From Mycobacterium intermedium (GTDB taxonomy: Bacteria; Actinomycetota; Actinomycetes; Mycobacteriales; Mycobacteriaceae): a stretch of 64,000 bases of DNA. Positions 28,850 through 36,513 of the stretch are shown here, one piece after another. The position numbers were made by a program, and so were the translations under genes. The notes below the pieces were generated by a model, which saw nothing but the letters and a program-made list of their open reading frames with translations, was not told where the DNA came from and did no database searches. The DNA lies in NCBI RefSeq assembly GCF_002086275.1, contig NZ_MVHT01000025.1:1-64000 (forward strand). The letters are read 5' to 3'. Every line of letters begins with the position of its first letter. Position 1 is the first letter of the stretch.

Positions 28850-29145
28850 GGGACAGCCCGAAGTACCGCAGCGTTTCGCTGCTCCATATCGGTGAACTCG
28901 ACCGCCGCCCGATAAGCCCTGCCGCCCAGGGACGTCAGCGTCTCTCCGTGCGTTTGCAGGAGTCCGACGTGCGCAGCGTAGGCCGAGTTCAGCACGTCAT
29001 GAAACATCTCAGCAGCGACAAACCCACCAAACATCCCGGCTTGCAAAGGCCCTCGCAACAAACGACCAGCCCCATCCATCGCGTGCTCACCGGCGTGACG
29101 CGCGTCGTTGGCTCCCAAGTGCAATACCTCGATGTCGACGAACAT
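28831..29145 (-). CDS. DUF2563 family protein (Rv2078-like), WXG100-sized
   Basis: A 104-residue helical protein beginning MFVDIEVLHLGANDARHAGEHA, with GPLQAGMFGGFVAAEMFHD and a TDMEQRNAAVLRAV ending, all typical of DUF2563. Size and helical content are those of EspC/WXG100-like type VII substrates or chaperone partners, though no W-x-G is present. The start ATG has GGGAAGGG upstream. It is the first gene of the minus-strand locus and overlaps the 782-residue gene by 19 nt. M. tuberculosis Rv2078 has the same length and position. Function not established. Confidence 0.82.
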   Translation of the reverse strand: MFVDIEVLHLGANDARHAGEHAMDGAGRLLRGPLQAGMFGGFVAAEMFHDVLNSAYAAHVGLLQTHGETLTSLGGRAYRAAVEFTDMEQRNAAVLRAVPCISST

Positions 29146-29313
29146 CGCGACCCTTCCCGACCACCGGTCAATGACGCTGGCGACGCTAGCCAGGGCGCAT
29201 AGGCAGGTCAATTCACCCCAGGTGACGACACGGCGTCGCAACTTGGCCAAATCACAGCATCACTTCGACAACATTTCTCGGCACCGGCGTGTCGTTGTGC
29301 GAAGGTTGCGCGC

Positions 29314-30783
29314 ATGCCCCGCGTGCGATGGCTGCACACCGCGGCCGTCGTCACCGTGTCCGCGGTGGTGATTTCGATGGCCCCACCACACGGCGTCGCC
29401 GCCCCGGACGGGCCACCCCCGCCGCCCAATCCGCCTTCGCCGACCGCATCGTGCAACGCCATCAGTCCGGTCGCCTTTCCCTGTGTCGGGGTCGGCAAGT
29501 TCGCCGACGCGGCCGCGGCGGAGTGCCGTCGTGTCGGGATACCCGACCAGAAATGCGTACTGCCGTTGGCCCACAAGGTGACTCAAGCCGCGCGCGACGC
29601 CTACCTGCAGTCGTGGGTGCATCGTGCGGCGGCATTCCAGTACGCCCTCGGAGATTCGTTGCCGTTCCGGGAAACTGAGTGGATCGGCACCCACAACTCG
29701 TTCAACAGCCTCGCCCACGAGTTCACCATCTCCCATGCCGACTCGAACCAGCAGTTGTCGTTGGCTCAACAGCTGGACATAGACGTCCGCAGCCTGGAAC
29801 TCGACTTGCACTTCATGCCACGAATCGAGCGCCTCGGCGCACCCGGGGTGACCGTGTGCCACGGCTTGAGCGCGCAGGTCGGCAACCTTGGCTGCACGGT
29901 GGAACCGGTCCTTGCCACGGTGCTGCCGGAGATCGCGAACTGGCTGAACACGCCCGCCAACTCCGACCAGGTTCTGCTGATTCTCGTCGACAACCTTATG
30001 ACGGATGGACAGGGCGATGCGCAGGCCGTCGCCACCCTGGAAAGGGCGTTGAGGCGGCCCGACGGGTCCAGCCTCATCTATCACCCCGACCTCGGCCTGC
30101 GCGCCGCCAACGGCTGCGTCCCGTTCCCGCTCGACGACTCGCGCGCCAACGTCCGCGCAACCGGCGCGCGGGTCGTGCTGGTCAGCTCCTGTGTAACCGC
30201 CTGGGCCGGCACGGTCTTCGACTGGGCTGGCCAAGAGGTCCAGAGCGGCTCAACGTCCGGTTATCAGCCGTACCCGGCCTGCGACGCCACTTACCCACCC
30301 TCGGTCTACGGCTCAAGTGTGGTCCGCTACTTCGAGGACTCCACCTTTGTCTCAGCGTTACTCAACCCCACCCGACCGCCGAACAACCCCGCCGCGCTCA
30401 CGCCGATCAAGGTGCAGTCGATGACCAACTGCGGCGTCAACTTGTTCGGGCTCGACCAATTGCTCCCCGAGGACGGACGGATCCAGGCGACCCTGTGGAG
30501 CTGGGCCCCGGACGAGCCGCGCGCCGGAGCCGGCAACTGCACCCTGCAGGGTCCTGACAGTCGCTGGGTGGCTGCCCAATGCGGCGACTCCCATCCCGCA
30601 GCCTGCCAGGACGGGAGCGGAACCTGGACCGTGACGCCGGCCGTCGTCACGTTCGCCGCGGCGGCCGCCGCCTGCGCCGCCCTAGGTTCGAGCTTCGCCC
30701 TACCGAGAACCGGGGATCAGAACTCGCGTCTGCACGCCGTCGCCGAAGCGGTCGGTGGCGCCTGGGTGGCATACACCTTCTGA
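29314..30783 (+). CDS. Secreted phosphatidylinositol-phospholipase C-like protein (Rv2075c-like)
   Basis: A 489-residue exported protein: a signal peptide (residues ~1-30, cleavage near GVAA), a proline-rich stretch, then a PI-PLC X-type TIM-barrel domain. IGTHNSFNS carries the putative catalytic His127, and ELDLHFMP and VCHGL supply further barrel motifs. Many cysteines suggest disulfides outside the cell. The C-terminal ~90 residues (SRWVAAQCGDSHPAACQ...) resemble a small lectin-like module. M. tuberculosis Rv2075c (487 residues) is the counterpart. It is likely a phosphodiesterase acting on phospholipids at the surface. It is divergent from the DUF2563 locus. Confidence 0.85.
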   Translation: MPRVRWLHTAAVVTVSAVVISMAPPHGVAAPDGPPPPPNPPSPTASCNAISPVAFPCVGVGKFADAAAAECRRVGIPDQKCVLPLAHKVTQAARDAYLQSWVHRAAAFQYALGDSLPFRETEWIGTHNSFNSLAHEFTISHADSNQQLSLAQQLDIDVRSLELDLHFMPRIERLGAPGVTVCHGLSAQVGNLGCTVEPVLATVLPEIANWLNTPANSDQVLLILVDNLMTDGQGDAQAVATLERALRRPDGSSLIYHPDLGLRAANGCVPFPLDDSRANVRATGARVVLVSSCVTAWAGTVFDWAGQEVQSGSTSGYQPYPACDATYPPSVYGSSVVRYFEDSTFVSALLNPTRPPNNPAALTPIKVQSMTNCGVNLFGLDQLLPEDGRIQATLWSWAPDEPRAGAGNCTLQGPDSRWVAAQCGDSHPAACQDGSGTWTVTPAVVTFAAAAAACAALGSSFALPRTGDQNSRLHAVAEAVGGAWVAYTF

Positions 30784-30803
30784 AACGCGAAGCGGAAGCG
30801 AAA

Positions 30804-31217
30804 TCAGCCGCGGTCGAGCAGGTCCGCGGACCCCAACACCCGCTCGACCTGCACCTCGATGGCGACCCGCCGGGGGTTGGCGCGGGGTGTGCGGTAGCGC
30901 TGCGCGTACCGCAGTTCGGCGTCGCGGACGGCTTCGATGTCCTTGTGCACGGTGGCCTTGCCTTCCAGCGACAGCCACCGTGCGCCGTCGACCTGGCTGA
31001 GCACCGCGATTCCGCCTCGTTCGGCGTTCACGGCCTTCTGGGACCCTCCGGTGGTGATCACCCGGGCGATGTGCGTCTTGGGGTCGAACGTGAAGCCGAC
31101 CGCCACCACATGCGGCGAGCCGTCGGCCCGCAGCGTCGTCAGCATGGCCAGATGACGCTCGGACAAAAACGCCAGCGCGTCGTCGGTGAGCCGCGTAGTG
31201 GTATTCGCCATCGCCAC
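30804..31217 (-). CDS. F420H2-dependent biliverdin reductase-type protein (Rv2074-like)
   Basis: A 137-residue split beta-barrel protein of the pyridoxamine-5'-phosphate oxidase-like superfamily. Its sequence is nearly that of M. tuberculosis Rv2074 (for example [21 protein letters not shown] and YAQRYRTPR), which is reported to reduce biliverdin with reduced coenzyme F420. The GTG at 31217 is used for length agreement. An ATG at 31211 lies 8 nt after a TAGCGT box and may be the real start. It is divergent from the SDR gene with about 30 bp between. Product location is cytosolic. Confidence 0.9.
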   Translation of the reverse strand: MAMANTTTRLTDDALAFLSERHLAMLTTLRADGSPHVVAVGFTFDPKTHIARVITTGGSQKAVNAERGGIAVLSQVDGARWLSLEGKATVHKDIEAVRDAELRYAQRYRTPRANPRRVAIEVQVERVLGSADLLDRG

Positions 31218-31233
31218 TCACGCTAGCGCAGGT

Positions 31234-31239
31234 GATAAT
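31234..31239 (+). promoter_or_regulatory. -10 box of the SDR-cobL operon, leaderless layout
   Basis: GATAAT, close to TATAAT, ends 7 nt before the GTG at 31247. It favours that codon over the in-frame GTG at 31232. Confidence 0.5.
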
Positions 31240-31246
31240 CGCAGCC

Positions 31247-31996
31247 GTGGACGACACGGGCGCGGGTCCGGTGGTAATTTTCGGCGGCCGCAGCGAAATC
31301 GGCCTTGAACTGGCCCAACGGCTCGCCCCCGGGGCGACGTTGGTGCTGGCGGCGCGCAGAGCCGACCAGCTGATGGGGGAGATCGCCACCCTGGAGGAAG
31401 CGGGCGCCGCCTCGGTCCACACCAGGGAGTTCGACGCCGACGACCTCGCCTCGCACGGCCCGCTGGTCGAGGCGATCGTCGCCGAACACGGCCCCATCAA
31501 GACCGCAGTCCTGGCCTTCGGCATCCTCGGCGACCAGGCCCGTGCGGAAACCGACGCCGCGCACGCGGTCGCCATCGTGCACACCGACTACGTCGCCCAG
31601 GTCAGCCTGCTTACCCACCTCGCCCAGACGATGCGCGCGGCCGGCCGCGGATCTCTGGTGGTGTTCTCCTCGGTGGCCGGGGTCCGGGTGCGCCGTGCGA
31701 ACTACGTGTACGGATCGGCCAAGGCCGGCCTTGACGGGTTCGCCAGCGGCCTGGCCGACGCGCTGCACGGCAGCGGGGTTCGGCTGCTGGTCGCACGGCC
31801 GGGGTTCGTCATCGGCCGCATGACCGAGGGCATGTCGCCCGCGCCGCTGTCCAGCACGCCCGACCAGGTGGCCAAGGCAACCGCCCGCGCGCTGGCGAAG
31901 GGGAGGCGCACGGTCTGGATTCCGTGGGCGCTGCGGCCGATGTTTTTCGTTCTCAAGCTGCTGCCGCAGTTCGTGTGGCGGCGGATGCCGCGATGA
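31247..31996 (+). CDS. Short-chain dehydrogenase/reductase (Rv2073c-like)
   Basis: A 249-residue SDR, as long as Rv2073c. The Rossmann motif is GGRSEIGLELAQRL, a DprE2-like variant of TGxxxGxG. The active-site Tyr and Lys are in YVYGSAKAG, with the upstream Ser in VVFSSVAG. A C-terminal hydrophobic/aromatic tail (IPWALRPMFFVLKLLPQFVW) may touch the membrane. The substrate is not known; resemblance to DprE2 hints at a sugar or lipid-linked substrate. Its stop overlaps the cobL ATG by 4 nt, so it is in one operon with cobL, cobM and cobK, although it is not a known cobalamin enzyme. Confidence 0.87.
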   Translation: MDDTGAGPVVIFGGRSEIGLELAQRLAPGATLVLAARRADQLMGEIATLEEAGAASVHTREFDADDLASHGPLVEAIVAEHGPIKTAVLAFGILGDQARAETDAAHAVAIVHTDYVAQVSLLTHLAQTMRAAGRGSLVVFSSVAGVRVRRANYVYGSAKAGLDGFASGLADALHGSGVRLLVARPGFVIGRMTEGMSPAPLSSTPDQVAKATARALAKGRRTVWIPWALRPMFFVLKLLPQFVWRRMPR

Positions 31997-33165
31997 TCAT
32001 CGTGGTCGGCATCGGCGCCGACGGAATGGACGGGCTGGCCCCGCAATCAAAGGCCGAACTGCACAGGGCCACCGTCATTTACGGCGCCGAGAGGCAACTC
32101 GACCTGCTCGATGATTCCGTCACCGCTCCCCGCCGGAAGTGGCCTTCGCCGATGCTGCCGGCGCTGAAACAGCTTGATCCTGACGGAGACGACATTCATG
32201 TGGTAGCCAGTGGGGACCCGTTGTTGCACGGCATCGGCAGCACCCTCATCCGATTGTTCGGGTCCGAGAAAGTGCTTGTGCTGCCGCATGTTTCGTCGGT
32301 GACGCTGGCGTGTGCGCGGATGGGTTGGAGCGTCCAGGACACCGAGGTGATCAGCCTGGTCACCGCGCCACCGCGTGCCGCCGTCCGCCGCGGTGGCCAG
32401 GCGATCGTCCTGTCGGCGGACCGCACCAGCCCCAAAGCGCTGGCGGTGCTGCTCAACTCGTACGGGCGCGGTGACTCCGAATTCAGCGTGCTCGAACACC
32501 TGGGCGGCCCCAATGAGCGCCGTCGTGACGGCACCGCGCGCGAATGGGCCGACAACGCGCCCATCGACATCCAAGACCTGAACGTGATCGCCGTGCGCTA
32601 CCTGCCCGACGAACGCCTGTCGTCCCTGCCCGACGACGCGCTGGTCCACGACGGGCAGATCACCAAGCAGGGGATTCGGGCGCTCACCCTGGTGGCGCTG
32701 GCGCCGCGGCCCGGGCAAGTGCTGTGGGATGTCGGCGCCGGTTCGGGCAGCATCTCGGTCGAGTGGTGCCGAAGCGCCCGCGGCTGCACGGCGGTGGCCT
32801 TCGAGCGCAACGAGCGGCGTCGTCACAACATCGGGCTCAATGCGGGCGCATTTGGCGTGGACATCGACGTCCGTGCCGACGCGCCGCAGGAGTTCGACGG
32901 TGCCGCCCCGCCCGACGTGATCTTCATCGGCGGCGGCCTCACCCAGCCCGGCCTGCTGGACGCCTGCCTGGACATCCTGCCCACCGACGGACGCGTGGTC
33001 GCCAACGCGGTCACCGTGGAATCGGAAGCCGCTCTCGCGCTGGCATACTCGCGGCTGGGCGGCGAACTGAGACGCTTCCAGCACTATCGGGACGAACCGA
33101 TCGGCGCCTTTACCGGCTGGCGCCCGCAGCTGCCGGTCACCCAGTGGACGATGGTCAAGCCGTGA
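31993..33165 (+). CDS. cobL: Precorrin-6Y C5,15-methyltransferase (decarboxylating) CobL
   Basis: A 390-residue bifunctional enzyme. The N-terminal domain (residues 1-~210) is a tetrapyrrole methylase (VVASGDPLLHGIG) for C5. The C-terminal domain (from ~225) is a Rossmann-type SAM methyltransferase for C15 with decarboxylation (LWDVGAGSGSISVEW). It acts in aerobic adenosylcobalamin synthesis after CobK. It begins at ATG 31993, overlapping the SDR stop, and its own stop overlaps the cobM GTG. Confidence 0.96.
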   Translation: MIIVVGIGADGMDGLAPQSKAELHRATVIYGAERQLDLLDDSVTAPRRKWPSPMLPALKQLDPDGDDIHVVASGDPLLHGIGSTLIRLFGSEKVLVLPHVSSVTLACARMGWSVQDTEVISLVTAPPRAAVRRGGQAIVLSADRTSPKALAVLLNSYGRGDSEFSVLEHLGGPNERRRDGTAREWADNAPIDIQDLNVIAVRYLPDERLSSLPDDALVHDGQITKQGIRALTLVALAPRPGQVLWDVGAGSGSISVEWCRSARGCTAVAFERNERRRHNIGLNAGAFGVDIDVRADAPQEFDGAAPPDVIFIGGGLTQPGLLDACLDILPTDGRVVANAVTVESEAALALAYSRLGGELRRFQHYRDEPIGAFTGWRPQLPVTQWTMVKP

Positions 33166-33911
33166 CGGTGTACTTCATCGGCGCGGGACCGGGCGCCGCA
33201 GACCTGATCACCGTCCGCGGCCAACGGCTGTTGCAGCGCTGCCCGGTGTGCCTGTTCGCGGGCTCCATCATGCCGAAAGACCTACTGGCCCTTTGCCCCT
33301 CCGGCGCCAAGGTCGTCGACACCGGGCCGTTGACGCTCGAACAGATCATTACCGAACTCGCCGACGCCGACGCCGCCGGCCTTGATGTGGCCCGGTTGCA
33401 TTCCGGTGACCCCGCCCTCTACAGCGCCCTGGCCGAGCAGTGCCGCCGACTGGACGCCCTGCAGATCGACTACGAAATAGTGCCCGGTGTACCGGCTTTC
33501 GCGGCCGCCGCAGCGGCGCTCAAACGCGAGCTCACGGTTCCCGGAGTGGCGCAAACCGTCACGCTCACCCGGGTTTCGACCCTGTCGACACCCATGCCTC
33601 CCGGCGAAGACCTGGCGACGCTCGCGAGATCCGGTGGCACGCTGGTGCTGCACCTCGCCGCCGCGCAGATCGACGTCATCGTCCCGCAACTCACCGCCGC
33701 GGGTTACCGTCCCGAAACGCCTACGGCGGTAGTTGCTTTCGCGAGTTGGCCTCAACAGGTGGTGCTGCGGGGCACCCTGGCCGACATAGCGGGACAGATG
33801 CACGACGCCCACGTCACCAAGACCGCTGTGATCATCGTCGGCGACGTGCTTGCCGCCGAAGGATTCACCGACAGCTACCTGTACTCGGTGGCGCGCCGAC
33901 AGGCCCACTGA
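33162..33911 (+). CDS. cobM: Precorrin-4 C11-methyltransferase CobM
   Basis: A 249-residue tetrapyrrole methylase. VYFIGAGPGAADLITVRG is the N-terminal SAM/tetrapyrrole motif, and LHSGDPALYSALAEQ and YEIVPGVPAFAAAAA are the further conserved loops. GTG start at 33162 overlaps cobL (GTGA). Long upstream extensions of the frame are inside cobL and not coding. The cobK ATG overlaps the stop by one base. Confidence 0.96.
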   Translation: MTVYFIGAGPGAADLITVRGQRLLQRCPVCLFAGSIMPKDLLALCPSGAKVVDTGPLTLEQIITELADADAAGLDVARLHSGDPALYSALAEQCRRLDALQIDYEIVPGVPAFAAAAAALKRELTVPGVAQTVTLTRVSTLSTPMPPGEDLATLARSGGTLVLHLAAAQIDVIVPQLTAAGYRPETPTAVVAFASWPQQVVLRGTLADIAGQMHDAHVTKTAVIIVGDVLAAEGFTDSYLYSVARRQAH

Positions 33912-34636
33912 TGCGTGTGCTCTTGCTCGGCGGCACCGCTGAGGCCCGCGCCTTGGCCGCCCAACTGCATCCGCGGGTCGACATCGTCAGCTCACTGGCC
34001 GGTCGTGTTCCGGAACCCGCGCTTCCGGTCGGTCCGGTGCGTATCGGCGGATTCGGCGGCACCGACGGCCTGCGACAGTGGCTGCGCGACGAACACATCG
34101 ACGCGGTGGTTGACGCCACGCACCCGTTCGCGGCGACCATGACCGCCCACGCGGCACAGGTCTGCGACGAACTGCGCCTGCCCCATGTGGTGTTGGCGCG
34201 CCCGCCGTGGGACCCCGGTGACGCCATCGAAGTGGCCTCCGATGTCGAGGCTGCGGAAACCGTTGAGCGACAAGGCTACCAGCGGGTCTTTCTCACCACC
34301 GGCCGCTCCGGCGTGCACGTCTTCCTGAACAGTGATGCGTGGTTCTTGATCCGCGCTGTCACCGCCCCCGACCCCGCCACATTGCCACGTCGGCATCAAT
34401 TGATCTTGTCCCGCGGGCCATACCACTACGACGGCGAGTTGCAACTCCTCAAAGAACACCGCATCGACGCCGTGGTCACCAAGAACAGCGGCGGCGACAT
34501 GACCCGAGCCAAGCTGGATGCCGCAGCGGCGCTAGGGGTTTCGGTGATCATGGTCGCGCGTCCACCGCTGCCGCCCGGAGTCCAAACTGTGGACACCGTC
34601 TATGAAGCGGTCCAATGGGTGGCGGCGCTCGGCTAA
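33911..34636 (+). CDS. cobK: Precorrin-6A reductase CobK
   Basis: A 241-residue NADPH-dependent reductase that converts precorrin-6A to dihydro-precorrin-6. It begins MRVLLLGGTAEARALA and contains DATHPFAATMTAHAAQVC, FLTTGRSGV and TKNSGG, all family signatures. The ATG shares a base with the cobM TGA. It is the last gene of the SDR-cobLMK operon. Confidence 0.96.
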   Translation: MRVLLLGGTAEARALAAQLHPRVDIVSSLAGRVPEPALPVGPVRIGGFGGTDGLRQWLRDEHIDAVVDATHPFAATMTAHAAQVCDELRLPHVVLARPPWDPGDAIEVASDVEAAETVERQGYQRVFLTTGRSGVHVFLNSDAWFLIRAVTAPDPATLPRRHQLILSRGPYHYDGELQLLKEHRIDAVVTKNSGGDMTRAKLDAAAALGVSVIMVARPPLPPGVQTVDTVYEAVQWVAALG

Positions 34637-34678
34637 CATATCGGGACCCTTAGGCGGATCGAGGCTTAGCGAGGATCA

Positions 34679-35167
34679 ATGGCCCAGGCCAGCAAGCAGT
34701 TTGTGTGCAACTACGACGCGCCACTCGACGACGTGATGGCGATGCTGCTCGATGAGGGATTTCGCAACAAGGTCTGCGAAGCCCAGGGGCTGCTGTCCCA
34801 CGACGTCTCGATCACCAAGGAGGGCGACACGACGCTGGTTGCGATCGACAAGCAGCAGCCGATGGCCGGACTGCCCTCGGTCGCGACGAAATTCTTAGGC
34901 GCCAGAACTGACGTACGGCAGCGGGAAACCTGGACCGGCGCCGACATGACCCTCACGCTCGAGATCCCCGGCAAACCCGGCGGGGGCAGCGGCAACGTCA
35001 GCGTCGTCTCGAAAGACGGCAAGACGGTGGAGACCGTCGAGATCAACGTCGAGGTCAACGTGCCGCTCGTCGGCGGCAAGGTGGCCGGCATCATCATCGA
35101 CCAGTTTGTGGCCGCGATGGAGGCCGAGTACGAGGTCGGGAAGTCCTGGCTGGCAGGCGAACGCTAA
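34679..35167 (+). CDS. DUF2505 family protein
   Basis: A 162-residue single-domain protein (FVCNYDAPLDDVMAMLLDEGFRNKVCEA) of the DUF2505 family, whose fold is of the START/polyketide-cyclase type and suits binding of a hydrophobic ligand. A GAGGA sequence lies close to the ATG. It has no signal peptide. It follows cobK by 42 nt but has no evident role in cobalamin synthesis. M. tuberculosis has sigC near this point; here sigC is absent. Confidence 0.85.
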   Translation: MAQASKQFVCNYDAPLDDVMAMLLDEGFRNKVCEAQGLLSHDVSITKEGDTTLVAIDKQQPMAGLPSVATKFLGARTDVRQRETWTGADMTLTLEIPGKPGGGSGNVSVVSKDGKTVETVEINVEVNVPLVGGKVAGIIIDQFVAAMEAEYEVGKSWLAGER

Positions 35168-35237
35168 ACCCGGCACGCTAAGTCCGCGATACACGCGACC
35201 CACCAGGCAACAATTGCGCAAGGGTCAAAGTAGCAAT

Positions 35238-35252
35238 ATGCAATAGTTGCAT
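35238..35252. promoter_or_regulatory. Perfect 15-bp palindrome, candidate operator
   Basis: ATGCAA-TAG-TTGCAT is perfectly symmetric apart from the centre and lies 44 nt before the monooxygenase ATG. GCAATATGCAAT immediately around it repeats the half-site. Such sites bind dimeric TetR or MarR-type regulators; no regulator gene is adjacent. The right arm TTGCAT could double as a -35 box. Confidence 0.5.
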
Positions 35253-35295
35253 TAGGATGGTCTGAACGATCGCACCCACGAGAGGTGTTCACGCC

Positions 35296-36474
35296 ATGAA
35301 GGTCGCCATCAGCGGAGCTGGCGTCGCTGGCCCATCGCTCGCCTACTGGCTGCGCCGGACCGGTCACGAGCCGACGCTGATCGAACGCGCACCGCAATTT
35401 CGCACCGGCGGCTATGTCATCGACTTCTGGGGACTCGGATACCGCATCGCGCAGCTGATGGGAATCGAAAAGGTCATCCTCGACGCGGGCTATCAGGTGC
35501 ACACGATCCGTTCGGTGGGTTCCGACAACCGGGTGCGAGCCAGCCTGAGCACCGATGCGATCCGCAAAGCGGCGGGAGAGAAGTTCACCAGTCTGCCGCG
35601 CGGCGACCTTGCCGCCGCCATCTACGACACCGTCAAGGACGACGTCGAAACGATCTTCGGCAACAACATCACCGCGATCAACGAACACTCCGAAGGGGTG
35701 TCGGTGAGCTTCTCCGGCGCCATGACCCGAGATTTCGACCTCGTCATCGGTGCCGACGGGTTGCACTCCAATGTGCGCCGCCTCGCGTTCGGGCCTGATA
35801 CGGACGCCGAACATTACTTGGGCTGCTGCGTCGCGGCCTGCGTGCTCGAGGGCTATCGGCCCCGCGACGAACTCGTCTATGTGACCCACACCGAGCCGGG
35901 CCGCTCCGTCGGCCGCTTTTCCCTGCGCGGGGACCGCACCATGGTTCTGTTCGTGTTCCGCTCAGCCGAAGCCGCCGACCCTGCGAATCTGGAAGGGCGA
36001 AAAGCGTTGCTGCGGACGGTGTATGCCGACACGGGCTGGGAATGCCCACAGATTCTGGCCGCGCTCGACGACGTCGATGATCTGTACTTCGACGTCGTCA
36101 GCCAGATCCGACTGCCCAGCTGGTCGCGGGGCCGCACGGCCCTGGTCGGCGACGCGGCCGCGTGCGTTTCGCTGCTGGCCGGCGAGGGCACCGGCCTGGC
36201 GATGACCGAAGCGTATGTGCTGGCCGGTGAACTCCATTGCGCCCAAGGCGATTACCGGCGCGCGTTCGCCAACTACGAGAAGCGCTTGCGCCGCTTCATC
36301 GAGGACAAACAAATCGCTGCGCAGAAATTCCTTCCCGTATTCGCAACACGGACTCAGTTTGGCGTCCGGTTCCGTGACTTCGTGATGGGTACGCTGAACT
36401 TCCGCCCACTCGCCGGTTTGTTGGTAAGCCGGAGCTTGCGGGACGACTTTGAGTTACCCGACTACGCGATGTGA
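35296..36474 (+). CDS. FAD-dependent monooxygenase (aromatic hydroxylase / TetX-like)
   Basis: A 392-residue class A flavoprotein monooxygenase. FAD-binding GAGVAGPSLAYWL is at residues 7-19, the DG motif VIGADGLHSNVRR around residue 153, and the GD motif LVGDAAACVSLLAGEGTGLAMTEAY around residue 285. Length and motifs are those of the TetX/PhzS/salicylate hydroxylase group. GAGAGGTG precedes the ATG. A perfect palindrome upstream suggests ligand-controlled expression. The substrate is unknown; an aromatic or drug-like compound is plausible. Confidence 0.85.
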   Translation: MKVAISGAGVAGPSLAYWLRRTGHEPTLIERAPQFRTGGYVIDFWGLGYRIAQLMGIEKVILDAGYQVHTIRSVGSDNRVRASLSTDAIRKAAGEKFTSLPRGDLAAAIYDTVKDDVETIFGNNITAINEHSEGVSVSFSGAMTRDFDLVIGADGLHSNVRRLAFGPDTDAEHYLGCCVAACVLEGYRPRDELVYVTHTEPGRSVGRFSLRGDRTMVLFVFRSAEAADPANLEGRKALLRTVYADTGWECPQILAALDDVDDLYFDVVSQIRLPSWSRGRTALVGDAAACVSLLAGEGTGLAMTEAYVLAGELHCAQGDYRRAFANYEKRLRRFIEDKQIAAQKFLPVFATRTQFGVRFRDFVMGTLNFRPLAGLLVSRSLRDDFELPDYAM

Positions 36475-36513
36475 ACACGGTGACCGAGCCAGTCGGCCAA
36501 CTGGGCGGGTTCG

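Noticed and set aside
29146..29313. Small genes or RNA in the gap between the DUF2563 gene and the PI-PLC-like gene
   Set aside because: Only non-conserved short frames and no hairpin that I could support; most likely two divergent promoters.
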